Below, piece by piece: positions 8,509-22,199 of a stretch of DNA of 64,000 nt. Source of the stretch: Comamonadaceae bacterium (GTDB lineage: Bacteria > Pseudomonadota > Gammaproteobacteria > Burkholderiales > Burkholderiaceae_C); the NCBI GenBank assembly GCA_027486755.1, contig JAIXOM010000054.1, positions 186,001 to 250,000 on the forward strand. The letters run 5' to 3'. A model generated the notes under the pieces. That model saw only the letters and a list, made by a program, of their open reading frames with translations, made no database searches and was not told where the DNA came from. Position 1 is the stretch's first letter. Every line of letters starts with the position of its first letter. The position numbers were made by a program, and so were the translations under genes.

Positions 8509-9678
8509 TTACTTGACCAAGCCGTGGTCAACCTGCGCGCCAAAGGTTTGCAGCTCCTTGTTAAACAGAACTCCACCAGGGCCTTTTTCTACTACACGCA
8601 AGTACACGTTTTGTGTGATGTGGCGGGTGTTGGGATCAATCGACACGGGCCCGCGAGGGCTCTCCCACTTGAGGGTTTTGGCAGCTGCCATGGCTTTGTC
8701 ACCATCGCGTTTGCCACCTGTAGCTTCAATCATTTTGTGAATCACGTACATACCGTCCCATGCACCAACAGCGGCAGAGTTAACGATCGCATCTTTGTTC
8801 TGTTTGTTCACGGCGGCTACAAACGCTTTGTTGGCGGCACTATCACGCCCGCCTGAATAGTGGAACAAAGTATTTAAGCCCAGTGCGCTGTCGCCAAATT
8901 TTTGCAGGTCAAACTCATCGGTCTCAGCGGTCCCCAAAAAATCAATCCCCGCTTGGCGCAGGCCGTTCTCCAGAAAAGCCTTTACAAAGCCCAGGTTGGG
9001 CGGGCCGCCTGGCAAAAACACGTACACGGCTTGGGCGCCGCTGGCCTTGATGCGCTGGGCAAAGGGCGCAAAGTCGGTGGTGCGCAAAGGCATGCGGATG
9101 GACTCGGGGACTTGGCCGCCCAACTTGGTGAACTCGGCCTTGAACGCGTTTTCGGCGTCAACGCCAGGGGCGTAATCCGACACCGCGGTGATCACGCGCT
9201 TGTAGCCTTTTTTAGCTGCGTACTGGGCCGCTGGCACCGTGACCTGCCACAGCGTGTAACTGGTGCGGATGTAGTAGTCGGATTTGGTGGTGATGTCGCT
9301 GGTGGCGGCGTTGAAAATCACCATCGGCGTTTTTGACTCTTGAATCACAGGGGCCACGGCCGAGGCATTGGGTGAAAACACAATGCCGCCGATGTAGTCC
9401 ACCTTGTCTTTGACCACCAGCTCCTGGGCCAGGGTGCGGGTGTTGGCCGGGTTAGGGCCACCCTCGTCGCGCCAGACGAATTCGATGTTTTGGCCCGCGA
9501 GCTTGCCGCCTTGGCTCGCCACGTAGGCCTCGGCGCCGGCCTTGAACAAGGTACCGTAGTGCGAAAACGGCCCGGAAAAGGGCGCGATGATGCCCACCTT
9601 GACAGTTTGGGCCTGCGCCGTCCCCGCCATGCCCACCACTGCCAAAGCGGCGGCCAACCAATTCATCTTTTTACCCAT
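8509..9678 (-). CDS. ABC transporter periplasmic substrate-binding protein, LivK-like
   Basis: A 389-residue type I periplasmic binding protein. The signal peptide is residues 1-23 (ends GTAQA-QT), followed by VKVGIIAPFSGPFSHYG, the standard start of the HAAT receptor domain. The ATG has a good CAGGAGA Shine-Dalgarno 6 nt upstream. It is the first gene of the transporter-P450 operon, so it sets import specificity. Similar receptors next to aromatic genes bind benzoate-type acids. The intergenic space upstream (9679-9860) carries a 13-bp palindrome. Confidence 0.95.
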   Translation of the reverse strand: MGKKMNWLAAALAVVGMAGTAQAQTVKVGIIAPFSGPFSHYGTLFKAGAEAYVASQGGKLAGQNIEFVWRDEGGPNPANTRTLAQELVVKDKVDYIGGIVFSPNASAVAPVIQESKTPMVIFNAATSDITTKSDYYIRTSYTLWQVTVPAAQYAAKKGYKRVITAVSDYAPGVDAENAFKAEFTKLGGQVPESIRMPLRTTDFAPFAQRIKASGAQAVYVFLPGGPPNLGFVKAFLENGLRQAGIDFLGTAETDEFDLQKFGDSALGLNTLFHYSGGRDSAANKAFVAAVNKQNKDAIVNSAAVGAWDGMYVIHKMIEATGGKRDGDKAMAAAKTLKWESPRGPVSIDPNTRHITQNVYLRVVEKGPGGVLFNKELQTFGAQVDHGLVK

Positions 9679-9784
9679 GCGTGTCTCCTGCTCGTTGAAA
9701 TTCGAAAGCGCCCAGACATCCCTGCTGAACGCGCCCCTACGACTGTCGCTGCTAGATGGTTGATAGGTCTACTAGTGGAAATAC

Positions 9785-9797
9785 CAAGGATTCCTTG
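9785..9797. promoter_or_regulatory. 13-bp palindrome, candidate operator of the transporter-P450 operon
   Basis: CAAGGA-T-TCCTTG is a perfect inverted repeat with one central base, about 107 bp upstream of the binding-protein ATG and outside any gene. Its position suits a repressor site for the operon, and the operon-encoded MarR protein is the obvious candidate. No convincing -35/-10 pair could be fixed around it. Confidence 0.4.
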
Positions 9798-9860
9798 AGG
9801 GCGCAATAAACCCCGGGGGGCTAGTGCCGCGCCTGGCCCAGGACGGGCGCGAAACCGCGC

Positions 9861-12444
<2,584 letters not shown>

Positions 12445-12491
12445 GGCTGCGGGCTCTTTGTGCAAACGCCGGCTTGGTTGCTGCGGCCGCT

Positions 12492-12526
12492 GCCCTCACC
12501 CCAACCCTCTCTCAAAGGGAGAGGGA
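12492..12526. repeat. intergenic palindromic repeat between mnmE and yidC
   Basis: A CCCTCACCCCAACCCTCTC segment is followed by seven bases and GAGAGGG, giving a 7-bp inverted repeat (12505-12511 with 12519-12525). This CCCTCTC/GAGAGGG intergenic motif is widespread in proteobacterial genomes. It lies between the yidC stop and the mnmE start and may act as an mRNA-stabilising or terminating hairpin. There is no T-tract. Confidence 0.5.
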
Positions 12527-12546
12527 GCCGGTCAGCGGCGTGCGCC

Positions 12547-14241
12547 TTACTTGAACTTGGGCAGGTTGAACTGCGGCGGCACGCCCATGCGGGTGTTGAT
12601 CATCCACTGCTGCGCGATCGACAGGATGTTGTTTGTTATCCAGTACAGCACCAGGCCGGCCGGGAAGAAGAAGAACATCACCGAGAAAATCAAAGGCATG
12701 AACCACATTAGCTTGGCCTGCAGGGGGTCTGGCGGCTGTGGGTTGAGCGCCGTTTGCAGCAGTGTAGTGAGCGTCATCACTAAAGGCAGTAGGAAATACG
12801 GGTCGGGCGCTGACAGGTCGCTGATCCAGCCTATCCAGGGCGCATTGCGCATCTCCACGCTCGACAGCAAGACCCAGTACAGGGCGATAAAGACCGGGAT
12901 CTGCACCATGATGGGAAAGCAGCCGCCCATAGGATTGACTTTCTCTTCTTTGTACATCTTCATCATGGCCATCTGCATTTCCTGTGGCTTGTCCTTCAGG
13001 CGCTCGCGCATTTCCATGATTTTTGGGTTGATCGCCTTCATCTTGGCCATGCTGGCGTAGGCCTTGGCGTTGAGCCAGTAAAAAGCGATCTTGAGCAGCA
13101 GCACCAGCGCCACAATGGCCCAGCCCCAGTTGTTGATCACCTTGTGCAGCTCATAGAGCAGCCAGTACAGAGGTTTGGCCAGGATGGTGAACCAGCCATA
13201 GTCCTTGACCAGTTCCAGGCCGGGCGATATTTCCTCCAACATTTTTTCTTCTTGCGGCCCAATGAACAAGCGCGACTCCACGGTTTTGCTGGCGCCGCCG
13301 GCAACGGTTTCAGCAGCGGCGATCATGCCGACGGCATAGAGGTTGTTGTCGACCTTGCGCAGAAAAATATCGCGCTGCACGCCCTGGGCCAGCAACCAGG
13401 CCGAGGCAAAGTAGTGCTGCACCATGGCCACATAGCCGTTGTTGGCCTGCTTTTCGGCCTCGAACTTGTTTTTCTCGATGTCGCTAAATTCAACCTTCTG
13501 GTACTTCTTGGCATCCGTGTAGACGGCCGGGCCTGTGAAGGTGTAATAGAAAGATGACTCACCCTCTGGCTTGTTGCCGTCACGCACCAGTTGAAGATAG
13601 AGCTGCGCCGCAACCGGCGCACTACCCGTGTTGACGATCTCGTGACGCACGCTCAAGTCGTAGGCAGAGCGCTTAATCAGATAGGTTTTTGCCAGTTTGA
13701 TGCCACCGACTTCCGGTGATTCGAAGCGCAACTCAAGGCTGTCTTGACCGGGCTTAAATTCCCGCTCGGTCGACACCAAAGTCATGGGCGTCTTGTGATT
13801 GGGAAGGCTGCTGCCGGGCACGCCAATCAGACCCGTCTGCGCCAGGTAGACCCGGTCCTTGCTTTCATCGAAGAGCACAAAGCCCTTGTCGGCAGCCTTG
13901 AGGTCAGCATACTTGGCAAATACCGAGCGCACCAGTGAGCCGCCTTCGGTATCAAAACTGAGCTGCAGCACATCCGTCTTGATGTCGATGCGCTGGCGTG
14001 GGCTGGCCGCTGTTGCACCTTGTGCGGTCGGTACCTGGGAAGGCGTGGCCGTCGCAAGGGCGGTGGGCGAAGGCACTGAGGCGGCTGCGCTGACGGAATT
14101 GTCAGGCGCCTTGGCCGCTGGCGGCGCTGGCTGAGGAAAAAAGGTGGGCTTTTGCCCGTTGTGGATCTGCCATTGATCCCACAACAGCACCATGGAAAAG
14201 CCAAAGATGACCCAAAGGATCGTGCGACGGATATCGTTCAT
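12547..14241 (-). CDS. yidC: membrane protein insertase YidC
   Basis: A 564-residue inner-membrane insertase acting with or without SecYEG. It has N-terminal anchor TM1 (residues 5-22), a large periplasmic beta-domain rich in Ala/Pro at its start (residues about 40-350), then the conserved five-helix core. The core includes the positively charged cytoplasmic hairpin (AKMKAINPKIMEMRERLKD) and GGCFPIMVQIPVFIALYWVL near residue 440. The C-terminus NLPKFK is typical. It overlaps yidD by 4 nt, within the rpmH-rnpA-yidD-yidC-mnmE block. Confidence 0.97.
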   Translation of the reverse strand: MNDIRRTILWVIFGFSMVLLWDQWQIHNGQKPTFFPQPAPPAAKAPDNSVSAAASVPSPTALATATPSQVPTAQGATAASPRQRIDIKTDVLQLSFDTEGGSLVRSVFAKYADLKAADKGFVLFDESKDRVYLAQTGLIGVPGSSLPNHKTPMTLVSTEREFKPGQDSLELRFESPEVGGIKLAKTYLIKRSAYDLSVRHEIVNTGSAPVAAQLYLQLVRDGNKPEGESSFYYTFTGPAVYTDAKKYQKVEFSDIEKNKFEAEKQANNGYVAMVQHYFASAWLLAQGVQRDIFLRKVDNNLYAVGMIAAAETVAGGASKTVESRLFIGPQEEKMLEEISPGLELVKDYGWFTILAKPLYWLLYELHKVINNWGWAIVALVLLLKIAFYWLNAKAYASMAKMKAINPKIMEMRERLKDKPQEMQMAMMKMYKEEKVNPMGGCFPIMVQIPVFIALYWVLLSSVEMRNAPWIGWISDLSAPDPYFLLPLVMTLTTLLQTALNPQPPDPLQAKLMWFMPLIFSVMFFFFPAGLVLYWITNNILSIAQQWMINTRMGVPPQFNLPKFK

Positions 14242-14531
14242 GGAAGCGGCTTGGTTGGGGAAGAGTGAGGCTGCGCGCCAGCGCCGCCAAAAACATGGTC
14301 AGGAACCGGGTCGTGACCACCGTCACACCAGGGATGGCAGCGGACAAGGCGGCGCAGGGTCAGATAACTACCGCCCGCAGCACCATGACGCTCTAAGGAT
14401 TGCAGCGCATAGGCCGAACAGGTAGGCTCAAAACGGCAAGCAGAGCCCAGACTTGGGCTGAGCAAAAGCCGGTAGGCGCGGACCAGGAGCAACAAAGCCT
14501 GGCGGGGCAAGTCCAAAAGGTGCTTGATCAT
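14238..14531 (-). CDS. yidD: membrane protein insertion efficiency factor YidD
   Basis: A 97-residue small membrane-associated protein. It has the family core YRLLLSPSLGSACRFEPTCS-YAL with conserved cysteines, then RRLVRCHPWCDGGHDPVP. The DPVP end motif is diagnostic. It assists YidC/Sec insertion. The ATG overlaps the rnpA stop by 1 nt (TGATG), and its stop overlaps the yidC start by 4 nt. Confidence 0.96.
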   Translation of the reverse strand: MIKHLLDLPRQALLLLVRAYRLLLSPSLGSACRFEPTCSAYALQSLERHGAAGGSYLTLRRLVRCHPWCDGGHDPVPDHVFGGAGAQPHSSPTKPLP

Positions 14532-14914
14532 CAGCGGGTCTCCCGGGCCTTGGCATACAAGCTCAGCAACTGCGTCTGAACGATTTGCTTTAGCGCTTGA
14601 GAGGCTGCGGCTGGATATTTCTGGGCCGGGAAATTTTGCCGCAGACGAACGACGAATGCCCGAGGCCTTGAAGCTTCCAGCAAGTGCGATGACAGAGCAT
14701 AGATCTGCCGCTTCAGCAGATTGCGCGTTACCGCTCGCTTGGCCCAGCGCTTTGGAACCATGGCGCCCAAGGCCAGCTGGTGGGGATCCAAGCTCTGTTC
14801 ACCCGTGGTGGTCAGCGGCATAGGTTGTGCGTGGATGGCAAAGTTGTCCGTCCTTGCCAATACCGGGCCCTTGAGCACAGCTTCAAACTGCGCGCGGGTT
14901 TGCAGCTTTTGCAA
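14531..14914 (-). CDS. rnpA: ribonuclease P protein component
   Basis: A 127-residue basic protein subunit of RNase P that matures tRNA 5' ends. The RNR signature is seen as KRAVTRNLLKRQIY (residues about 58-71), with the N-terminal TRAQFEAVL typical of the family. No ATG is available between the rpmH stop and the conserved region. The start is taken as TTG at 14914, preceded by GGGCAAGG, and it is uncertain by a few codons. It begins 26 bp after rpmH. Confidence 0.95.
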   Translation of the reverse strand: MQKLQTRAQFEAVLKGPVLARTDNFAIHAQPMPLTTTGEQSLDPHQLALGAMVPKRWAKRAVTRNLLKRQIYALSSHLLEASRPRAFVVRLRQNFPAQKYPAAASQALKQIVQTQLLSLYAKARETR

Positions 14915-14940
14915 AGCCTTGCCCGCTAAGCTAAGAAAGC

Positions 14941-15075
14941 TCAGACAGCCAGACGCTTACGGCCCTTGGCCCGGCGCGCGTTGATCACTGCGCGACCACC
15001 ACGGGTGCGCATGCGAGCCAGAAAACCGTGGGTGCGGGCGCGTTTGACTTTGGAAGGCTGATAAGTGCGTTTCAT
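14941..15075 (-). CDS. rpmH: 50S ribosomal protein L34
   Basis: A 44-codon gene read directly from the sequence: [18 protein letters not shown] at the start and [11 protein letters not shown] at the end. This is the near-invariant L34 sequence. An AAGGA Shine-Dalgarno precedes the ATG. It is the first gene of the minus-strand rpmH-rnpA-yidD-yidC-mnmE block. Confidence 0.98.
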   Translation of the reverse strand: MKRTYQPSKVKRARTHGFLARMRTRGGRAVINARRAKGRKRLAV

Positions 15076-15400
15076 GATGAATCCTTGATGCCCGCACTGG
15101 GCTGGGCTAAGCTATTAGTGTGTCCAGGCTGGCTGGCTAAGACGCCAGCAGGCCCATGCACTCTGCGCCCCTGCTCACCCTAAGGTAAGCCGCGAAAACC
15201 GCAAGACCGTGCAGACGGGGAACCCAACATTATGAATCAAAGCGTGGCTTGCAACAAGAATTCTGCCATTGACGGTACGGATTGAGCTGGGGACCCACGG
15301 GGGTCCTCCCCTTGTCGCTTGCAGCTAGCCCCGGGCAAGTAGCGAGGATCTATCACCCCTGCCCAAGCGGCCCAAGCCCAAATTTTGATCGCTGTCAAGC

Positions 15401-15430
15401 TTGTGGATAAGTCGCTTGAGGGGCTACACT
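15401..15430 (+). promoter_or_regulatory. candidate dnaA promoter with DnaA box over the -35
   Basis: TTGTGG (15401-15406) and TACACT (15425-15430) are separated by 18 bp and would start transcription near 15437, about 70 bp before the dnaA ATG. The consensus DnaA box at 15402-15410 overlaps the -35 hexamer. That arrangement is expected for autorepression of dnaA. Confidence 0.45.
15402..15410 (-). promoter_or_regulatory. DnaA box (consensus)
   Basis: TGTGGATAA on the plus strand, which is TTATCCACA on the minus strand: an exact match to the DnaA box consensus, 97 bp before the dnaA start. Confidence 0.75.
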
Positions 15431-15451
15431 GACGAGCCAAGAAGATAGATG

Positions 15452-15460
15452 CTATCCACA
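15452..15460 (+). promoter_or_regulatory. DnaA box (one mismatch)
   Basis: CTATCCACA differs from TTATCCACA only at the first base. It lies 41 bp downstream of, and in inverted orientation to, the consensus box at 15402. Confidence 0.55.
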
Positions 15461-15506
15461 AGCCGACCATGGGTTGGTTCTGAAAGTCAAACTTGAATTC
15501 CTGCTC

Positions 15507-16892
15507 ATGAACGAGGCCCTCGAAACGCCGCAGCGACCCGATCTTTGGCACGATTGTCTCGATCAACTGGCCCGGGATCTGCCTGAACCACAGTTCAACA
15601 CCTGGATACGTCCCCTGGTTGCACAGTTCAGTCCGGACCTGTCCAAGCTGACTCTGATGGTTGCCAATCGCTTCAAATTGGACTGGATACGGGCCCAATA
15701 TGGGCAGCAGATCCAGGGTCTGCTCGAACGTCTATCTGATCAGCCGATTCATTTGGAGTTAGTGATTACTCCTAAGGAAAGGCCTGTAAGGGTTGGGCCT
15801 ATCAATCAGGACCTCAGCCCACTGGCCGAGCCTTTGGGCCTTTTGCCGGCCGATGAACCCAGCCCTGGTTTTAAAAATCGACTCAACACCGCTCTGACTT
15901 TTGACACGCTGATCGAAGGCACTGCCAATCGCATGGGAAGGGCGGCTGCCATGCATGTGGCCAGCAGCCTGGGGCAGCTTTACAACCCCTTGTTCATTTA
16001 CGGTGGAGTTGGGCTTGGCAAGACACATTTGGTGCATGCGATCGGCAATAAATTGCTGGCAGACAATCCAGGCGCCAAAGTTCTCTACATCCATGCGGAG
16101 CAATTTGTATCCGATGTGGTTAAAGCCTATCAGCGCAAAACCTTTGACGAGTTCAAGGCGCACTATCACTCACTCGACCTGCTGCTGATTGACGATGTTC
16201 AGTTCTTCGCCAACAAGGACAGAACCCAGGAAGAATTCTTCAATGCCTTTGAAGCATTGCTGGCAAAAAAATCACACATTGTGATGACCAGCGACACCTA
16301 CCCCAAAGGGCTCACCGACATTCATGAGCGCTTGGTCTCGCGTTTCGATTCAGGCTTGACGGTGGCCATTGAGCCTCCCGAGCTTGAGATGCGCGTTGCC
16401 ATTCTTATCCGCAAGGCCGAAATCGAAGGCGCAGCCATGCCGGAAGAAGTGGCTTTTTTCGTCGCCAAGAACGTGCGCTCCAACGTGCGCGAACTCGAAG
16501 GCGCACTGCGCAAGATACTGGCCTACTCCCGTTTCAACCAGAAAGAGATCTCTATACAGTTGGCCAGGGAAGCTCTGCGCGACCTGCTGTCCATCCAGAA
16601 CCGGCAGATCTCGGTGGAAAACATTCAAAAAACCGTGGCCGATTTCTACAAGATCAAGGTCGCTGATATGTACTCCAAGAAGAGGCCCGCCAGCATCGCC
16701 AGGCCCCGGCAGATCGCCATGTACCTGGCCAAGGAGCTGACACAAAAGAGCTTGCCCGAAATCGGCGAATTGTTTGGCGGACGGGACCACACCACCGTCT
16801 TGCATGCGGTGCGAAAAATGAGCGCTGAACGTCAAAAATTGCTTGAATTGAACCAGCAGCTCCATGTGCTCGAACAGACACTCAAAGGATGA
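15507..16892 (+). CDS. dnaA: chromosomal replication initiator protein DnaA
   Basis: A 461-residue AAA+ initiator that binds DnaA boxes and opens oriC. Domain I ([25 protein letters not shown]) mediates oligomerisation and DnaB contact. Domain III has Walker [10 protein letters not shown] near residue 166, Walker [10 protein letters not shown] near residue 228, and sensor residues. Domain IV ends with the DNA-binding signature [15 protein letters not shown] near residue 430. The ATG at 15507 is preferred over an upstream TTG, which would add 11 atypical residues. It is divergent from rpmH. Confidence 0.97.
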   Translation: MNEALETPQRPDLWHDCLDQLARDLPEPQFNTWIRPLVAQFSPDLSKLTLMVANRFKLDWIRAQYGQQIQGLLERLSDQPIHLELVITPKERPVRVGPINQDLSPLAEPLGLLPADEPSPGFKNRLNTALTFDTLIEGTANRMGRAAAMHVASSLGQLYNPLFIYGGVGLGKTHLVHAIGNKLLADNPGAKVLYIHAEQFVSDVVKAYQRKTFDEFKAHYHSLDLLLIDDVQFFANKDRTQEEFFNAFEALLAKKSHIVMTSDTYPKGLTDIHERLVSRFDSGLTVAIEPPELEMRVAILIRKAEIEGAAMPEEVAFFVAKNVRSNVRELEGALRKILAYSRFNQKEISIQLAREALRDLLSIQNRQISVENIQKTVADFYKIKVADMYSKKRPASIARPRQIAMYLAKELTQKSLPEIGELFGGRDHTTVLHAVRKMSAERQKLLELNQQLHVLEQTLKG

Positions 16893-16960
16893 CAGGGATA
16901 AAGGTCCAGACGAAAGACCCTGTGCCTAAGCTTGGGGACAAAATTTGGACAAGGACTGCC

Positions 16961-16969
16961 TTATCCACA
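16961..16969 (+). promoter_or_regulatory. DnaA box (consensus)
   Basis: TTATCCACA, an exact match to the consensus, in the dnaA-dnaN spacer 69 bp after the dnaA stop. Confidence 0.75.
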
Positions 16970-16991
16970 GAAGAATGAGCAAGGTCCAAGT

Positions 16992-17000
16992 TGTTCCACA
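16992..17000 (+). promoter_or_regulatory. DnaA box (one mismatch)
   Basis: TGTTCCACA differs from TTATCCACA at positions 2 and 3 but matches the looser TGTTCCACA-type boxes. It is in the same orientation and 31 bp from the consensus box at 16961, close to three helical turns. Confidence 0.4.
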
Positions 17001-17159
17001 ATGGTTCCTGAACATCAGCTGGCCCGTCAACAGCCTTACCGGGGCCAGAAGTGATTGATTAAAAAGGGGAAAATGGGGGTGTCCACAGCGCTGGCTGTCC
17101 TCTACTACTCCTACTATCTTTAAATTGAAGAAATAAAGAAGACAAGAAAGACACAGCCC

Positions 17160-18269
17160 ATGATCGTTCTCAAAGCAGCCCAAGAGCAAGTGTTGGCAGC
17201 ATTGCAATCCGTTGCAGGCATCGTTGAACGTCGCCACACCTTGCCGATACTGGCCAATGTGCTGATTCGAAAGGTGGGCACGGATATCGAGTTGACCAGC
17301 AGCGATCTGGAGATTCAGATCCGCACCCATGGCAGCTTCGGGGGTGATGAGGGCAACTTCACCTGTACCGTCGGCGCTCGCAAGCTGATCGACATCTTGC
17401 GGTCCATGCCCAGTGATCAGACGGTCAGTTTGGAGTCCAATCAGAACAAGTTGCTGCTCAAGGGCGGTAAGAGCCGCTTCATGCTGCAAACGCTCCCAGC
17501 AGAAGACTTTCCCTTGGTACAGGAAGCCAGCCAATATGGCCCGGCTTTTTCTGTTCCGCAAAAAACCCTCAAGGCCTTGCTGGCCCAGGTATCGTTTGCC
17601 ATGGCCGTGCATGACATCCGCTATTACCTCAACGGAATTTTGTTCGTTGCAGAGGGCAAGCAACTCAGTCTGGTTGCCACCGATGGACACAGGCTGGCGT
17701 TTTCATCGGCCGAACTGGATGTGGATGTGCAGCAAAGGCAGGAGGTCATCTTGCCGCGCAAGACGGTGCTGGAATTGCAACGTCTGCTCAGCGACCAAGA
17801 TGGTGCGATCGAGATGCGCTTTGCGGGTAACCAGGCCAAGTTCAGCTTTGACGGTATGGAATTCGTGACCAAGTTGGTGGAAGGAAAGTTTCCCGACTAC
17901 AACCGGGTGATTCCGAAGAACCATACCAATATTTTGGTGCTTGGACGGCAGACTCTGTTGGCCAGTTTGCAGCGTACTGCCATCCTGACCAGTGAGAAGT
18001 TTAAGGGCGTCAGGCTCAATCTAGACCCGGGCTGCTTGCGTGTTGCTTCCAACAATGCTGAACAAGAAGAGGCCAGTGATGAGATCGATGTGGATTACCA
18101 AGGCGACAGCATAGAGATAGGCTTTAACGTGACCTATCTGATTGATGTGCTGGGCAATATGAATCAGGACATGGTCAAGATCGAATTGGCCGACTCCAAC
18201 AGTTCCGCATTGTTCACCATTCCAGATGACAAGGGCTTCAAATATGTGGTGATGCCGATGCGCATCTAG
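17160..18269 (+). CDS. dnaN: DNA polymerase III subunit beta (sliding clamp)
   Basis: A 369-residue ring-forming processivity clamp made of three repeated clamp domains. It has the N-terminal MIVLKAAQEQVLAALQSVAGI and the C-terminal end YVVMPMRI, which is the usual VMPMRL-type end. It loads DNA polymerase III and many other partners. The length matches the family (366-369). It sits between dnaA and gyrB and is followed by a strong hairpin terminator. Confidence 0.98.
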   Translation: MIVLKAAQEQVLAALQSVAGIVERRHTLPILANVLIRKVGTDIELTSSDLEIQIRTHGSFGGDEGNFTCTVGARKLIDILRSMPSDQTVSLESNQNKLLLKGGKSRFMLQTLPAEDFPLVQEASQYGPAFSVPQKTLKALLAQVSFAMAVHDIRYYLNGILFVAEGKQLSLVATDGHRLAFSSAELDVDVQQRQEVILPRKTVLELQRLLSDQDGAIEMRFAGNQAKFSFDGMEFVTKLVEGKFPDYNRVIPKNHTNILVLGRQTLLASLQRTAILTSEKFKGVRLNLDPGCLRVASNNAEQEEASDEIDVDYQGDSIEIGFNVTYLIDVLGNMNQDMVKIELADSNSSALFTIPDDKGFKYVVMPMRI

Positions 18270-18279
18270 AGCCCCTTAG

Positions 18280-20901
<2,622 letters not shown>

Positions 20902-21007
20902 GCCCCAGCCCCCGAACTGTCCTTGTCCGGGGCGTGCAGTTCCTGTTTTCTGACGCAGCTGTAGCTCTCTTCTTCTGACAATTGAGAATCTCCAAGGAGG
21001 GATGATC

Positions 21008-21241
21008 ATGTCAGGCGATAAAAGCACCCAGCGCAAGGCGCTGACTCCGGGGTCCGGCGGCAAGACGGCCAATAACCGCAACAAGCTTGGCGCGCAGCCG
21101 CCCACACAGAAGAACCAGGGTAAGCGCACGCCCTTGAGCCGGGACGACAGACAGGCGCATCTGGGAGCAGACAACCAGTCTCGTCAACGCCGACGGCAAC
21201 AGGGCGGGCCGGGCGCGGGACCCATGCCGGGTGCTGTTTGA
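21008..21241 (+). CDS. small basic low-complexity protein, unknown function
   Basis: A 77-residue protein, highly charged and predicted disordered: rich in Lys, Arg, Gln, Asn, Gly and Pro, with SRDDRQAHLG in the middle and a Gly/Pro end. A near-perfect Shine-Dalgarno AAGGAGG (20994-21000) sits 7 nt before this ATG. A second ATG at 21002 would leave only 1 nt, so the downstream ATG is taken. I do not recognise a family. It follows gyrB by 106 bp with no clear T-rich terminator between, so it could be co-transcribed or have its own promoter. The strong ribosome site argues that it is real. Confidence 0.65.
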   Translation: MSGDKSTQRKALTPGSGGKTANNRNKLGAQPPTQKNQGKRTPLSRDDRQAHLGADNQSRQRRRQQGGPGAGPMPGAV

Positions 21242-21254
21242 ACCCAGGGGGTGT

Positions 21255-22199
21255 TTAAGCTGGAATGGGCGTAGGTAGCGGGCGACCGCCGAAGTGTGCG
21301 GCCAGGTTCTGTGCCAAAAGCCGGGCCATGGCTTCCTGTGCCTCGGGCGAGCGTCCAGCTAGGTGTGGGGTCAGCAGCACATTGTCCAGAAGCAGCAATT
21401 CGGCGTTCACCCGGGGCTCGTCTTCGAAGACATCGAGCGCAGCACCCGCAATCCGATGTTCGCTCAGAGCCATCGTCAAGGCCTGGGTGTCGACCAGGGC
21501 CCCACGGCCAATATTGACCAGGTAGCCTGCGGGGCCCAGGGCCTTGAGCACCGTGCTACCGACGATGTGATGGGTCTGAGCGTCACCTGGCAGGGCAAGG
21601 ACCAGGAAGTCACACCAGGCCGCCAGCTCGCCGAGCTCGCCCATGTACGTCCATGCCAACTCCTGCCGCCGGCGGCGTGAAAAATAAGCCACCTCCATGC
21701 CGAAACCCGCCTCGCAGCGTTGGCCTATGCCCTGGCCAATCCGGCCCACGCCGGCAAGGCCCAAGCGCTTGCCGCTCAGGGCGGGAGGATCATCGCTGGG
21801 GTGCTTCCAGCCGCCCAGGCGCATCCGGCGGTCCAGCGCCCCGAGCTTACGCACGACGCCCAGCAGCAATGCCACCGCGTGATCTGCAGTGGTCGAGGCG
21901 TTGGTATCTGGGCCATAACTCAGGGCAATGCCGCGCGCGCGGGCGGCGGCCAGGTCCACATTGTCGAAGCCCGCGCCGATACAGGCGACGATGGACAGCC
22001 GCGGCATCAGCTTCATCTCAGCGGCGCTCAGGCCATGCACACCATGGGTTACCAGCGCCTGGATTCTGGGAGCGAAGGCGGCAATCGCCGCCTCACGCCC
22101 GCCATGCTCGTGGGCGTGCACGATGTCGCAAATGCTCTGGCTGGGCAGCAGGGCCTGCGGCGACTCATGTACTAAATTGAGCAGCAAAGGCTTGGTCAT
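21255..22199 (-). CDS. D-isomer-specific 2-hydroxyacid dehydrogenase
   Basis: A 314-residue NAD(P)-dependent oxidoreductase that interconverts 2-oxoacids and D-2-hydroxyacids (glyoxylate/hydroxypyruvate reductase group). It has the substrate-side motif GAGFDNVDL near residue 77, nucleotide-binding GLAGVGRIGQ near residue 148, catalytic Arg in NIGRGALVD, Glu in DVFEDEP and His in LLTPHLAG. It converges on the small gene downstream of gyrB and is divergent from the TauD operon. The shared upstream region suggests a link to the catabolic island, but no direct role is evident. Confidence 0.93.
   Translation of the reverse strand: MTKPLLLNLVHESPQALLPSQSICDIVHAHEHGGREAAIAAFAPRIQALVTHGVHGLSAAEMKLMPRLSIVACIGAGFDNVDLAAARARGIALSYGPDTNASTTADHAVALLLGVVRKLGALDRRMRLGGWKHPSDDPPALSGKRLGLAGVGRIGQGIGQRCEAGFGMEVAYFSRRRRQELAWTYMGELGELAAWCDFLVLALPGDAQTHHIVGSTVLKALGPAGYLVNIGRGALVDTQALTMALSEHRIAGAALDVFEDEPRVNAELLLLDNVLLTPHLAGRSPEAQEAMARLLAQNLAAHFGGRPLPTPIPA

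Larger units (their letters stand above)
15076..15506. other. rpmH-dnaA divergent intergenic region
   Basis: This 431-bp non-coding stretch separates rpmH (minus) from dnaA (plus). It contains two DnaA-box sequences (15402-15410 and 15452-15460), a plausible dnaA promoter (15401-15430) and AT-rich patches such as CCCAACATTATGAATCAA near 15222-15239. It could hold part or all of oriC. I see no open reading frame of conviction and no tRNA. Confidence 0.6.
16893..17159. other. dnaA-dnaN intergenic region, candidate oriC
   Basis: This 267-bp non-coding stretch carries an exact DnaA box (16961-16969), a one-mismatch box (16992-17000), a weaker GTGTCCACA (17079-17087) and AT-rich tracts. The AT-rich tracts are GATTGATTAAAAAGGGGAAA near 17054 and a segment of about 55 bp at 17101-17155, the latter a possible unwinding element. 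Genes read away from this neighbourhood on both sides, which fits an origin. Whether initiation uses this site, the one upstream of dnaA, or both cannot be told by reading. The dnaN promoter must also lie here. Confidence 0.5.

Noticed and set aside
20902-20935. Terminator after gyrB (GCCCC ... GGGGC)
   Set aside because: The stem is interrupted and the loop long, and no T-tract follows, so I do not list it.
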